A stretch of 64,000 nt of DNA from the NCBI RefSeq assembly GCF_028771845.1, contig NZ_CP118270.1:6882001-6946000 (forward strand), read 5' to 3'. The stretch's first letter is position 1; the number at the start of each line of letters is the position of its first letter. This document shows positions 18,127-27,059 of this stretch, piece by piece. The position numbers and the translations under genes are program-made. The DNA comes from Paenibacillus marchantiae. GTDB taxonomy: Bacteria; Bacillota; Bacilli; Paenibacillales; Paenibacillaceae. The notes under the pieces are model-generated. The model was not told the DNA's origin. It made no database searches and was given only the letters and a program-made list of their open reading frames with translations.

Positions 18127-18744
18127 ATGAGAAGAAAAGAATTCAATGTAGATGAAGAACAGGAAATGATAACATTTCTGGACCAATGCTCCTTTGGTTT
18201 TCTGGGAACGGTTAGTCCGGACGGGCAGCCACGGGTAACACCGCTAAACTTCGTATATATGGACGGTTGTTTTTATTTCCATGGCAGTCTTGCCGGAGAG
18301 AAAATGAAACAGATCAAGCAGGATTCCTCCGTCAGTTTTACCGTGGCAGAAGAGTTTTCCCTGATTCCATCTTATTTCAGTGATCCCGAATTAGCTTGTC
18401 CGGCAACTTCTTTTTTCAAAAGTGTAATGGCATTCGGACAGGCAGAGCCGGTTCAGGATCTGGACATCAAGGGCAAGGTTCTTCAACGCTTTATGGAGAA
18501 ACTCCAGCCGCAGGGCGGATATGTCCCCATTGATGCAGCTGATCCCCGCTACAAGGGTAATCTCAAAGCCGTTGCTGTGGTTCGCATTGTTCCTGAACGG
18601 ATCAGTGCCAAGTTCAAATTTGGACAGAACCTCTCGGCTGAACGCTTTGACCATATTAGCGGCGAACTGGAACAGCGTAACGAAGGACGAGATGCAGAAA
18701 CTGCCGAAATGATGCGGAAATATTGTCCTTTCCATCAGAAATAA
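18127..18744 (+). CDS. pyridoxamine 5'-phosphate oxidase-like FMN-binding protein
   Basis: The 205-residue protein starts after GGGGGAACACCG. It has the split-barrel FMN fold of the PNPOx-like superfamily: FGFLGTVSPDGQPRVTPLNFVYMDGCFYFHGSLAGEKM is the flavin-binding strand-loop region, and KAVAVVRIVPERISAKFKFGQN closes the barrel. It is closest to the nitroimidazole-resistance-like or pyridoxamine oxidase-like groups and is not a bona fide PdxH. Divergence from a MocR regulator suggests a role in vitamin B6 or flavin redox metabolism. Confidence 0.82.
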   Translation: MRRKEFNVDEEQEMITFLDQCSFGFLGTVSPDGQPRVTPLNFVYMDGCFYFHGSLAGEKMKQIKQDSSVSFTVAEEFSLIPSYFSDPELACPATSFFKSVMAFGQAEPVQDLDIKGKVLQRFMEKLQPQGGYVPIDAADPRYKGNLKAVAVVRIVPERISAKFKFGQNLSAERFDHISGELEQRNEGRDAETAEMMRKYCPFHQK

Positions 18745-18852
18745 CATTCATTTTCCATAGTATAATCAATCGGGAGAAGTAACATTAACCTAACTCGAAA
18801 ACACCCGCAACAACGCGGTGAAGTGATAAAACTGTCATTATGCGTAATTTCC

Positions 18853-18881
18853 GTGACGGGGGCAAGGCAAGGTGTTATAAT
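18853..18881 (+). promoter_or_regulatory. sigma-A promoter of the aminotransferase gene
   Basis: GTGACG (18853-18858), 17-nt spacer, consensus TATAAT (18876-18881). It lies about 40 nt before the start codon. Confidence 0.6.
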
Positions 18882-18922
18882 GTTAGGCAGTTGAATCCCA
18901 AAGACTTGGAAGGATGAAAAGA

Positions 18923-20221
18923 ATGAATCCACTGGCTGAACAGTTGAACGAAAGTATTCAGGCAGGCAGCAGTCACGTCTACTCCATGCTGTCGCAGCTC
19001 GGCAAAGAAATCTATTTTCCAAAAGAAGGTATCTTGAGTCAGTCTGCTGAAGCAGCAAGTCTGGCCAAAACCTACAATGCTACGATTGGTATTGCTCTGG
19101 AGGGCGGTGTGCCGATGCACCTAGCTGTTATTCAGGATAAGCTGTCCGCATACCAACCGAAAGATTTGTACCCTTATGCTCCGCCTGCAGGGAAGCCTGA
19201 GTTGCGGACCGTATGGAGAGACAAGATGCTGAAGGAAACACCTTCCCTTGAAGGTAAAACATTTGGTAACCCCATTGTGACTAACGCATTAACTCATGGA
19301 CTGAGTATCGTAGCCGACCTGTTCGCCGAAGAAGGGGACGCTGTTATATATCCGGATAAAAACTGGGAAAATTATGAGCTGACCTTCGGAATTCGTCGTC
19401 ATGGCGAGTTAGTTCATTATCCCCTGTTCGATGATCAATTGAACTTCAACAGTGCTGGCCTGCTCGAAGCGTTGCTTGCGCAGAAGGACAAAGGCAAAGC
19501 CATCGTGCTGCTGAACTTCCCGAACAACCCGACAGGTTATACGCCTGGAGCCGAAGAAGCAGATGCAATCGTGGATACGATCCATCAAGCGGCTGAGGCT
19601 GGTGTGAACGTCGTTGCTGTGACAGATGATGCCTACTTTGGTCTCTTCTTCGAAGATTCCATTCACGAATCCCTGTTTGGCAAACTGGCGAACCTCCACC
19701 CACGTGTGTTAACTGTTAAAGTTGACGGTGCCACGAAGGAAGAATTCGTATGGGGCTTCCGCGTTGGATTCATCACGTACGCCCATGAAGATGCTGCAGT
19801 TCTCCATGCTCTGGAGCAAAAAACACTCGGTATTATCCGGGCAACCATCTCCAGTGGTCCGCATCCTTCCCAAACTTTTGTATTGGATGCGCTGAAAGCA
19901 CCTGAGTTCGAAGCACAGAAGCTGGAGAAGTTTGAAATCATGAAAGGCCGCGCCAACAAAGTAAAATCCATCCTCGATAGCGGTAAATACGGTGAGGTAT
20001 GGGATTACTATCCGTTCAACTCCGGTTACTTCATGTGCCTGAAGCTGAAGGATGTCGGCGCAGAGCAGCTCCGGACCCATTTGCTACAGAAATACGGCGT
20101 CGGTACGATTGCGCTGGGTGAGGCGGATCTGCGAATCGCCTTCTCCTGTATTGAAGAATCCGGACTGGAAGATCTGTTCGACACGATCTATCGTGGAGTT
20201 TTGGATCTACAGACAACTTAA
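18923..20221 (+). CDS. PLP-dependent aminotransferase class I/II
   Basis: The ATG at 18923 is preferred over the one at 18914 because GGAAGG lies 9 nt before it and directly abuts the other. The 432-residue protein has the fold type I pattern: substrate contact region YPYAPPAGKPELR, NFPNNPTGYTPG, DDAYFGLFF (Asp binding the PLP nitrogen) and DGATKEEFVWGFRVGF with the Schiff-base lysine. It is likely a cytoplasmic aromatic or branched amino-acid transaminase; substrate cannot be assigned. It has its own promoter and terminator, so it is monocistronic. Confidence 0.88.
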   Translation: MNPLAEQLNESIQAGSSHVYSMLSQLGKEIYFPKEGILSQSAEAASLAKTYNATIGIALEGGVPMHLAVIQDKLSAYQPKDLYPYAPPAGKPELRTVWRDKMLKETPSLEGKTFGNPIVTNALTHGLSIVADLFAEEGDAVIYPDKNWENYELTFGIRRHGELVHYPLFDDQLNFNSAGLLEALLAQKDKGKAIVLLNFPNNPTGYTPGAEEADAIVDTIHQAAEAGVNVVAVTDDAYFGLFFEDSIHESLFGKLANLHPRVLTVKVDGATKEEFVWGFRVGFITYAHEDAAVLHALEQKTLGIIRATISSGPHPSQTFVLDALKAPEFEAQKLEKFEIMKGRANKVKSILDSGKYGEVWDYYPFNSGYFMCLKLKDVGAEQLRTHLLQKYGVGTIALGEADLRIAFSCIEESGLEDLFDTIYRGVLDLQTT

Positions 20222-20296
20222 TTTATATGCAGTAATGCTAATCCAAATAAATAAGTCAGGGAGCGGACTTGCATCCGTTGCCTGACTCAAATACGA

Positions 20297-20345
20297 ACCC
20301 CTTTGTATCCTGATGAATGTCTCTCGATATAAAGGGGTATTTTGT
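20297..20345 (+). terminator. intrinsic terminator of the aminotransferase gene
   Basis: A 13-bp stem (ACCCCTTTGTATC 20297-20309 with GATATAAAGGGGT 20326-20338, one G-U pair), 16-nt loop, then ATTTTGTG. A second hairpin without U-run (GTCAGG/CCTGAC, about 20254-20286) precedes it. Confidence 0.7.
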
Positions 20346-20376
20346 GTTCCGCTTTGAAAACGTGTGGCTATCTTGA

Positions 20377-20429
20377 CGGGCAAAGGCCCAAAACGATGAA
20401 TTTTCAGGCTCTACCGGGCAACGGCCCAA
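20377..20429 (+). repeat. pair of direct GGGC-loop-GCCC hairpins upstream of the YjcZ-type gene
   Basis: CGGGCAAAGGCCCAA (20377-20391) recurs as CGGGCAACGGCCCAA (20415-20429), 14 of 15 bases identical, 38 bp apart. Each can fold into a small GGGC/GCCC hairpin. They lie between the aminotransferase terminator and a sporulation-type promoter. Confidence 0.6.
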
Positions 20430-20448
20430 TCAGCCTATCCCCAAAGCA

Positions 20449-20457
20449 CATAATATA
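20449..20457 (+). promoter_or_regulatory. candidate sigma-K -10 element for the YjcZ-type gene
   Basis: CATAATATA matches the sigma-K -10 consensus CATANNNTA exactly and is placed about 50 nt before the start codon. The -35 AC is not clear. The target is a sporulation-type small gene, which supports the reading. Confidence 0.4.
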
Positions 20458-20504
20458 CGATGTACGCAAGGGCGTGCCCAACACCACTTGAAAGGGGAAT
20501 GACC

Positions 20505-20642
20505 ATGTCTGGAGTAGTTGAAGAAACAAGAGGCGGTTATGGATGCGGCGGTTACGGTTACGGAGGAGGATTTACAAATACAGGTGCCATTCTCGTTCTG
20601 TTCATCTTGCTCGTCATTATCACAAAATCATTCCTCTGTTAG
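20505..20642 (+). CDS. YjcZ-family small sporulation protein
   Basis: The 45-residue protein starts at 20505 with AAAGGGG 7 nt upstream. A short acidic start (MSGVVEETRGG) leads into a Gly/Tyr-rich segment (GYGCGGYGYGGGF), then a hydrophobic helix (AILVLFILLVIITKSFLC). This arrangement is typical of YjcZ-type proteins (Gly/Tyr-rich lead and one C-terminal membrane segment), which occur only in spore formers. Function is unknown; probable spore or forespore membrane component. Confidence 0.85.
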   Translation: MSGVVEETRGGYGCGGYGYGGGFTNTGAILVLFILLVIITKSFLC

Positions 20643-20687
20643 TTCATACGTCCTCACCAGGAGTCGGAACAAGGTAAGCTGACAGCA

Positions 20688-20732
20688 CAAAGAAGGGTAT
20701 TCCGGGATACAGCTCGGAATACCCTTCTTTTG
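20688..20732 (+). terminator. intrinsic terminator of the YjcZ-type gene
   Basis: A perfect 15-bp stem (AAAGAAGGGTATTCC with GGAATACCCTTCTTT) around a 12-nt loop, followed by TTTTG. The A-run on the left could also help end the convergent ecsB transcript. Confidence 0.85.
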
Positions 20733-20802
20733 TTATGTTACGCAAGCGTCCCTAGTCGGCGTTGCCATTGAACGTTAACTAGTCACACGCTCGATCGATC
20801 GT

Positions 20803-22020
20803 TCATTCATCCTCTTCTTCCTTCAACCACTTGTTGCCCTGAGAACGTCGCATCAAGTAGATGACCAGCACACCAAGAACCAGTGCTGCTCCGATCATGC
20901 TCAGTCCATTCCATCCCGCAACCAGCATCGGCAGCCACATGAGCAAGGCAGTCAGTGCATGCAGATTCGAGATGAACCCCAGCACCTGGGAACGACGACT
21001 TTCTCCCGAGATGGGATAAATCATAATCCAGAACGATTCACCATGACTGCGACGCAGTGCACCCAGTTGCACACCCACAAGCAGCAGGAAGAACAGGTAT
21101 ACACCAATCCCGAAATAACTGCCTGCCGTCCACCAGGACAGCAGCATGCCCAGTACAACCAAGCGCACAACGATAGAGAACACTTCAGTTCGGATGAACG
21201 TTTTGGTGATCAGATAGCGATAGGCTTTCCCTGCGTTCCACGGGAGGCCACTCCCCCATTTGCTGAGCCAGCGGCGAGAACTTACTTTTTGGCCTGATGA
21301 AGGCACATCTACGAACCATCCCAGCGTACGCATCACTCGGCCAGCCTGGCCCTGCTCCACCTGAATGAGACGCTCCCATGAAACCCGATGTTTCAGAGGG
21401 ATACGCAGAGCAACGATATAAACGACGGCCAGCAGCAGCAGGAACCAGATACTGCGCTGTGGAGGCTGCCACAACCAGGCGGCAATCGCCAGTATAGCCA
21501 AAGCCCACCGCAGCAAACGATATCCTCTAGCGGCACCGATTTGCACCATGCGTAGTTCTTGCCAAGCCCCGAAGCTCGATAACCCTTTCCACAACAGAAG
21601 AAGCAGGATAAACCAGCCAAATGGCCTTGCATCCTGATCTGCTCGAACATAGAGCGGCCACAACGTTACAAATACGAGCAGCATACCCAAGGTTTTATAG
21701 ATAATGCCACGAGCAAAGCTGTTTTTCAGATATTCGTGCATCCGATATTCCTGCGGACGTAAAAATACGATGTCTGCCGGATGTAGATATGTACGATAGC
21801 TGCTAAACAGCACCAGTGGCGCCAACAACAGCAGCGTAATCCATCGAATCGGAAATCCCGCCGGAATGTGCTGTACAAACGATGTATACCAGGCGGAGAA
21901 CGCAATGACGAGAAATAAGAACACCATGGCTACGCCGCTCTGAATGACATAACCCAGATAAGGAAGAATTCCATTCCAGAATCCCGTACGTCTTTGCTTC
22001 CATAACTGCTTGAGATCCAT
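20803..22020 (-). CDS. ecsB: ABC transporter permease EcsB
   Basis: The 405-residue protein is a polytopic membrane protein. Hydrophobic segments occur at about 25-45, 60-75, 110-125, 135-150, 170-185, 190-205 and in the last third (LVVLGMLLSWWTAG, VYLFFLLLVGVQLG, LTALLMWLPMLVAG, ALVLGVLVIYLMRR). FLRPQEYRMHEYLKNSF is characteristic of EcsB. With EcsA it forms the Ecs transporter, which in Bacillus affects secretion, intramembrane proteolysis and competence. It follows ecsA by 2 nt. Confidence 0.85.
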   Translation of the reverse strand: MDLKQLWKQRRTGFWNGILPYLGYVIQSGVAMVFLFLVIAFSAWYTSFVQHIPAGFPIRWITLLLLAPLVLFSSYRTYLHPADIVFLRPQEYRMHEYLKNSFARGIIYKTLGMLLVFVTLWPLYVRADQDARPFGWFILLLLLWKGLSSFGAWQELRMVQIGAARGYRLLRWALAILAIAAWLWQPPQRSIWFLLLLAVVYIVALRIPLKHRVSWERLIQVEQGQAGRVMRTLGWFVDVPSSGQKVSSRRWLSKWGSGLPWNAGKAYRYLITKTFIRTEVFSIVVRLVVLGMLLSWWTAGSYFGIGVYLFFLLLVGVQLGALRRSHGESFWIMIYPISGESRRSQVLGFISNLHALTALLMWLPMLVAGWNGLSMIGAALVLGVLVIYLMRRSQGNKWLKEEEDE

Positions 22021-22022
22021 GC

Positions 22023-22775
22023 TTAATCCCTGCCTTGTACAAGGGAATAGAACATATGCTCCAACGTGGCATCCGATTCCCCGAATTGAGTACGCAGCTC
22101 ATTCAGCGTCCCTTGAGCAATGACCTGTCCTCGATGCAGGACAATAAAACGGTCACAGTAATTTTCAATGGTGGACAGAATGTGTGAACTCAACAAAATG
22201 GATGATCCCGAAGCCTTCATTTCAAGCATAAAATCAAGCAAAGAGCGGATTCCGAGGGGGTCAAGTCCCAGGAAAGGCTCATCAATGATATAGAGTGGCG
22301 GACCCGCCACAAAAGCACACATGATCATGACCTTTTGCCGCATACCTTTGGACAGGTGGGTCGACAGACTGGTACTTTTCTCATTCATGCGGAACAAGTC
22401 GAGCAGTTTCTCCGTACGCTTTTTGAAATCAGCCTCAGAAACGCCATATGCTCTGGCCGTAAACTCCAGATGCTCCATGACTGTCATCTCGTCGTACAGC
22501 TCAGGAGATTCCGGTACAAAGGCCATGGCGGATTGATATACCTGTGGATCTTCGTCCCGCTTCTTGCCCATGACCCGCACTTCTCCCTGTTGAGGGGTCA
22601 TCAATCCTAAAATATGCTTCATCGTAGTACTTTTGCCAGCACCGTTTAATCCGATCAGTCCGACCATTTCTCCGCGTCCAACTTCAAGATCGATGCCGTG
22701 GAGGACGGGCCGTTTGGCACTATATCCTCCGCTTAGCCCGTTGATTTTCAATACGGGTGGTTGAACGTTTTCCAT
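22023..22775 (-). CDS. ecsA: ABC transporter ATP-binding protein EcsA
   Basis: The 250-residue ATPase shows Walker A GLNGAGKST (43-51), a Q-loop-region FVPESPELYDEMT, the signature LSKGMRQKV, Walker B LYIIDEPFLGLD and the H-loop SSHILS. It energises EcsB. It lies 27 nt after the helicase gene, so helicase, ecsA and ecsB probably form one transcript. Confidence 0.9.
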   Translation of the reverse strand: MENVQPPVLKINGLSGGYSAKRPVLHGIDLEVGRGEMVGLIGLNGAGKSTTMKHILGLMTPQQGEVRVMGKKRDEDPQVYQSAMAFVPESPELYDEMTVMEHLEFTARAYGVSEADFKKRTEKLLDLFRMNEKSTSLSTHLSKGMRQKVMIMCAFVAGPPLYIIDEPFLGLDPLGIRSLLDFMLEMKASGSSILLSSHILSTIENYCDRFIVLHRGQVIAQGTLNELRTQFGESDATLEHMFYSLVQGRD

Positions 22776-22802
22776 CTATCCCTGCACCTCTTTCGTCAGG
22801 TT

Positions 22803-24176
22803 TTATTCTTCAGAGCGTGGCTCTTTACCTTTACTCCATTTAGGAGCGCCCTTGTTCTTACGATCCTGGTCCCGTTCTGTTCTGCCTGTATTGCCAGCTG
22901 GCTTGCCGCCCGCCGGACGTTGATTCGAAGCAGCAGTTCTGGCGCCGCCATTGCGGCTGGCCTGACCAGGTTTACGATCCCGGGACTGCCCTGGTTTTCT
23001 GGAGAAAGAATGTCCTTCAGGCCGCGTATCCGGACGCGGATCAGCCTCCAGCACTTTACCCCCGAACAATACACGTTCCGGCAATTCGATTCCAAGTTCC
23101 CGCGCAAACTTGCGCATAATGAAAATTTGCGTTTCGTCCACGATCGACAACACGATACCACTGCGACCCATACGACCTGTTCTTCCTGCACGGTGAACAT
23201 AGTGTTCCGAATCAAATGCAGGATCATAGTTAATGACCATCGGCAAACCTTCAATATCCAGTCCTCTGGCTGCAACCTCACTCGCGATCAGCAGTTGCAG
23301 TTTCCCGTTACGGAAAGCGGATAACACGTTGCTGCGGGTCACTTTGTCAGCATCTCCATACAGCGCAGCTGCCGAGAAGCCCAGATGATTCATTTTCGCT
23401 TCAACCTCGCCAATATCCTCGGTAGCATTCACAAAGACGATGGCACGATCCGGGTTATACTGTCTAACCAGACGGCGCAGCATATCAATTTTGTTGCGGT
23501 TTTCTTCTACAAAATAAAAATGCTCCAGTCCCGCCGCAGTTGCCCGGTCCGGTTCAATTCCGATCTGTACCGGCTCTTTCATCTCCCGCTTCGCAAGTCC
23601 TGCGGTATGTTCATCAATCGTTGCTGAGAGGAAAATGAGCTGACGGTCGCGCAGGGCACTGCGCAATACGAAGTCCACGTCACTTACCCCGCCGAGCTGG
23701 AATACCTGGTCTGCCTCGTCAATAACGATCGTGGAGACGTTGTGCATTTTCAGCTTTTTCAGCGTGATCAGTTCCTTCAGACGTCCTGGCGTTCCTACAA
23801 CCAGTTCCGGGTGTTCACGCAGCTTCTCGATCTGACGTTTTACTGCGGCGCCGCCAATTAGCCCCAGAACGCCAATTTTGCGTTCTTCTCCATAGCGCTG
23901 TGCCTCGCGGACAATCTGCATCGCCAGCTCTTGTGTAGGAGCTATGATGAGCTTCTGTGTCCCTTTTACATCACTTTTGATGGATTGCAGCAGTGGCAGC
24001 AAATAGGCGAGCGTCTTGCCTGTTCCCGTCTGCGATTTTGAAACCACATCGCGACCTTCCAAAATAACCGGGATTGTCTGTGCCTGTACCGGTGAAGGTT
24101 CGTTGATGCCATGTCTGGCGAGTACAGCCTCAAGATCCTGTTCTACGCCAATTGAAGCAAATGTTTGATTCGTCAT
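22803..24176 (-). CDS. DEAD-box ATP-dependent RNA helicase
   Basis: The 457-residue protein has all core motifs in order: Q motif (SPVQAQTIP), motif I SQTGTGKT, PTQELA, GTPGRL, VIDEADQVF, SAT, and in domain 2 RAIVFVNATED, ASEVAARGLDIEG and HRAGRTGRMG. Residues about 385-457 form a basic, Gly/Arg/Pro-rich disordered tail that probably binds RNA. It unwinds RNA, likely in ribosome assembly or mRNA turnover. A good promoter precedes it. Confidence 0.93.
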   Translation of the reverse strand: MTNQTFASIGVEQDLEAVLARHGINEPSPVQAQTIPVILEGRDVVSKSQTGTGKTLAYLLPLLQSIKSDVKGTQKLIIAPTQELAMQIVREAQRYGEERKIGVLGLIGGAAVKRQIEKLREHPELVVGTPGRLKELITLKKLKMHNVSTIVIDEADQVFQLGGVSDVDFVLRSALRDRQLIFLSATIDEHTAGLAKREMKEPVQIGIEPDRATAAGLEHFYFVEENRNKIDMLRRLVRQYNPDRAIVFVNATEDIGEVEAKMNHLGFSAAALYGDADKVTRSNVLSAFRNGKLQLLIASEVAARGLDIEGLPMVINYDPAFDSEHYVHRAGRTGRMGRSGIVLSIVDETQIFIMRKFARELGIELPERVLFGGKVLEADPRPDTRPEGHSFSRKPGQSRDRKPGQASRNGGARTAASNQRPAGGKPAGNTGRTERDQDRKNKGAPKWSKGKEPRSEE

Positions 24177-24263
24177 GTATGTCCATCCTTTAAATTTATT
24201 CGTTTTGATGCTCTAGCCCTGCTTGTACTAATAAAACCGAAGCCTGTCATCACATTACCTTTC

Positions 24264-24292
24264 ATTATATGCGAAAAAAGCCTGCGGACCAA
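24264..24292 (-). promoter_or_regulatory. sigma-A promoter of the helicase-ecsAB operon
   Basis: On the minus strand TTGGTC (24292-24287), 17-nt spacer, consensus TATAAT (24269-24264). The leader is about 80 nt. Confidence 0.65.
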
Positions 24293-24322
24293 ATCTTATT
24301 CATGAAACATGTCTTTGCACAC

Positions 24323-24360
24323 AAAAAAAAGAAAAGCCCCTCGGCGGAGCCCTTCTTTTA
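24323..24360 (-). terminator. intrinsic terminator of the short-chain dehydrogenase gene
   Basis: In the minus direction AAAAGAAGGGCTCC and GGGGCTTTTCTTTT pair along 14 bp (three wobbles) around a 5-nt loop and are followed by a run of T. Confidence 0.8.
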
Positions 24361-24388
24361 TCCGATATATGATGCCCATTGTTGCATC

Positions 24389-25162
24389 TTACTTCTGATT
24401 CATTACTCCGTGCGACAGCCTGTCAGCGAGACGCGGAAATAGCTGATACAGCCACACTCCAGCCGAAGCCAGTCTGGGCAGATTCACTTCTTCCTTGCGC
24501 TTCTTCATCGCCCGGATCATATGCCCCGCAACCTCTTCCGGCTTCAGCATCATCCAGCGTACATTATTAACATAGTTACCGGAGGGGTCTGCCCGTTGGA
24601 AGAACGGTGTATCGATGGGTCCGGGATTAATGGTCGTTACCGTGACTCCGGTCTTGCGAAGTTCCTGGCGCAGGGCATTGCTGAAGCCAAGTACGGCATG
24701 TTTGGTTGCCGTATATGAAGCGGATTTTGCAGTTCCGATCTTGCCAGCCATGGAAGCTACATTCACGATTTGCCCTCTGCCTCGTTGTAACATCTGCGGC
24801 AGCACTGCCTTGGTGCAGCGAACAATGCCCATGTAATTAACGTCCATCATCTCATCGAATTCCTGCACAGACATATCCGTCATCGCTGCAAATTTTCCGT
24901 AACCAGCGTTATTCAGCAAAATATCGATTCGTCCGTATTTCTGCAACATCGCATCCACGGCTGTCTGAACTTGCTCAGTATTCGTTACATCTAACGTGAG
25001 TAGTTCATGTTGCCCTTTCAGCGAAGCACCAATCTCTTCCAGCTTGTCCCGCGAGCGGGCAGCCAGAATCGGGATGGCTCCTTCTTCTATCAGCATCTGT
25101 GCACAGAGCGCACCAATTCCGCTCGACGCACCTGTGATAAAAACAACCTGATCTTTCAACAT
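24389..25162 (-). CDS. short-chain dehydrogenase/reductase (YqjQ-like)
   Basis: The 257-residue protein has the Rossmann cofactor site TGASSGIG (10-17), NNAGYG, and the catalytic serine, tyrosine and lysine in NVASMAGKIG and YTATK. AARSRDKLEE after the second strand fits NADP preference. The C-terminal extension (MIRAMKKRKEEVNLPRLASAGVWLYQLFPRLADRL) resembles YqjQ-type classical SDRs. Substrate is unknown. GGGAGG is 9 nt before the start. Confidence 0.88.
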   Translation of the reverse strand: MLKDQVVFITGASSGIGALCAQMLIEEGAIPILAARSRDKLEEIGASLKGQHELLTLDVTNTEQVQTAVDAMLQKYGRIDILLNNAGYGKFAAMTDMSVQEFDEMMDVNYMGIVRCTKAVLPQMLQRGRGQIVNVASMAGKIGTAKSASYTATKHAVLGFSNALRQELRKTGVTVTTINPGPIDTPFFQRADPSGNYVNNVRWMMLKPEEVAGHMIRAMKKRKEEVNLPRLASAGVWLYQLFPRLADRLSHGVMNQK

Positions 25163-25218
25163 ACCCGATGTCCTCCCGTATTGAACACATATTGCCCCAA
25201 GAGGCGTATGGTTCTATT

Positions 25219-25677
25219 CTACGAGATCATCACTTGAATATCCATCTCACCGATTCCGTCCATCAGCAAAGGAATGCTCAATGCCTTCGTTGCACTAAAA
25301 GAACTCACGTATTCAGAATTCATCACTTGTGGAGGTGTAATATCAACAACGACACCCTGATTGGACAGGATGGTACTTGCATTGCCGCTAATCATATTGC
25401 CAAGTTCAGAAATAGCACTTTTACTCATTTCGTCCATTTCTGTAATGACAAAGCCGCCCATCATGGCAGAAACGATTTTCAATGCTACCGACTCTTGTAT
25501 TCCAAACACGATGTTTCCGCTCAGTTGTCCAGTCATTCCGATCACGATCCAGACATGGTCTGCAATGTACTCCACATTTTTCACGCCAAGACTCCCGGTG
25601 GAAGGCGAAACCTGGATGAGCTGTTCGAATACGTTCCGTGCGGATTCCAGGAAAGGATTAATCACTTCCGCTTTCAC
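25219..25677 (-). CDS. cheX: chemotaxis protein CheX (CheY-P phosphatase)
   Basis: The 152-residue protein begins at a GTG with AAGGGGG 10 nt upstream. It matches CheX through the first helix (INPFLESARNVFEQ), the central VWIVIGMTGQLSGNIVFG and the catalytic E-x-x-N in SAISELGNMISGNA. CheX removes the phosphate from CheY-P. No other chemotaxis gene is nearby; stand-alone cheX genes are common in Bacillales. Confidence 0.9.
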   Translation of the reverse strand: MKAEVINPFLESARNVFEQLIQVSPSTGSLGVKNVEYIADHVWIVIGMTGQLSGNIVFGIQESVALKIVSAMMGGFVITEMDEMSKSAISELGNMISGNASTILSNQGVVVDITPPQVMNSEYVSSFSATKALSIPLLMDGIGEMDIQVMIS

Positions 25678-26124
25678 TGTCTAATGTCCCCCTTACACTG
25701 GGTTATTGGTCACACACCAAAAGTCCCATATTCAATAAATTTATTATACTTTATCACGTACAAGAATTCACCAAGAATTCGGTAAGGCATGTGTACTATA
25801 ATTTATCGTCATCGGCGGGGCAAATGTTTATAGCTGATTCTAGCGAAAAAACGAGGCTTTTCGCATCTGTTGCAAGAACAATTGCCATAGAGAGGCATGG
25901 CAAAAGGCATTTAGGACTTTTTTACTGTTTCTTAAAATGTTAAAAATTTAATTTCTTGAAATAAAATTAATTTCTCGTTCTAATGGACCTCCCCAAATCC
26001 ATGATGTTCCCTTCATTGCCCTGCTGTCCTGAATCACCTATAATTTAAGGAACGGAACAATGACCAGTTACGGGATTCCACCTATGGATAGACAGAAGAC
26101 ATTTTACGTGCAAGGAGGCCATAC
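25678..26124. other. intergenic region cheX / LysR gene
   Basis: About 450 nt, AT rich in its right half, with no gene. It contains a short direct repeat CAAGAATTC (about 25760-25780) and the LysR promoter at 25956-25984. No terminator is needed because the genes diverge. Confidence 0.5.
25956..25984 (+). promoter_or_regulatory. sigma-A promoter of the LysR-hisJ pair
   Basis: TTGAAA (25956-25961), 17-nt spacer, TCTAAT (25979-25984), in AT-rich DNA; the leader to the start codon is about 130 nt. Confidence 0.6.
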
Positions 26125-27027
26125 ATGAATATCAGTCAACTGGAGACGCTGATTACCATCTCGAAAACGATGAGTTTCCGCAAAGCCGGAGAACTTCTAA
26201 ATCTGACTCAACCCGCCGTCTCCGCCCAGATCAAGAGCTTGGAGGATGAATTCAGAACCGTTCTTGTCGATCGGAACCAACCGGTCACCCTCACCGATCG
26301 CGGACAGGTATTTCTTCAACATGCCGAACGTATGCTGGACATCGTGGGGGAGCTGAAACAGAAGCTGATGGATCTCGATGAGACCCCTCAGGGACATATC
26401 AGACTCGGTACAACCACATCCATTGCCATTCAGATTTTGCCACGGGTCTTATCCTACTTTCAGGATCAATTTCCACTCATCAAGACCAGTATCCAATCCC
26501 TGCCTTCCTCCCAGATCTATACTCAGGTCGAGAATGGTATGGTCGATATCGGTATCGGTTATCTTACAGAGCGTAATCCTAACCTGAATACGTCTGTGCT
26601 GTATTATGATACTTTCGAGCTTGTGGTATCTCCTTTCCATCCACTGGCGAAGCAAAAGCATGCCGCGGTGGATGTCCTGCGCAGCACACCTCTGATCTTG
26701 CTATCTCCGGATACAGTGGGGCGCCGCTTTACGGAAGGCATTTTCAAAAAACATAATATTGAGCCCAATATCGTTATGGAGTTGTCGAGCAGCGAGGAAG
26801 TAAAACGGATGGTTGAGATTAATCTCGGGGCAGCCGTTATATCCAAACAATCCGTTGCCCACGAGTTGCGGCAAGGCACACTGCGCATGATTCCACTGAG
26901 TGAACTGGAAGTCAGTCACCCTGTCGGAGTCATTTACAAATCAAGTCGTTATGTGAATTCGGCCATGCAGCAATTCCTGAGCGATCTCAAAGGCATGCCG
27001 GAGACCCAGTTCATCAGTTCAGAATGA
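26125..27027 (+). CDS. LysR-family transcriptional regulator
   Basis: The 300-residue protein starts after AAGGAGGCCATAC. An N-terminal winged helix (TISKTMSFRKAGELLNLTQPAVSAQIKSLEDEF, 11-43) precedes a periplasmic-binding-like effector domain (about 90-295). It resembles the CysL/CbbR subgroup in general layout, but the effector is unknown. It is followed after 32 nt by a histidinol phosphatase gene, so the two are probably co-transcribed. Confidence 0.88.
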   Translation: MNISQLETLITISKTMSFRKAGELLNLTQPAVSAQIKSLEDEFRTVLVDRNQPVTLTDRGQVFLQHAERMLDIVGELKQKLMDLDETPQGHIRLGTTTSIAIQILPRVLSYFQDQFPLIKTSIQSLPSSQIYTQVENGMVDIGIGYLTERNPNLNTSVLYYDTFELVVSPFHPLAKQKHAAVDVLRSTPLILLSPDTVGRRFTEGIFKKHNIEPNIVMELSSSEEVKRMVEINLGAAVISKQSVAHELRQGTLRMIPLSELEVSHPVGVIYKSSRYVNSAMQQFLSDLKGMPETQFISSE

Positions 27028-27059
27028 TAAATGAGCCATGAGAAAGGAAGGATTTCCAT

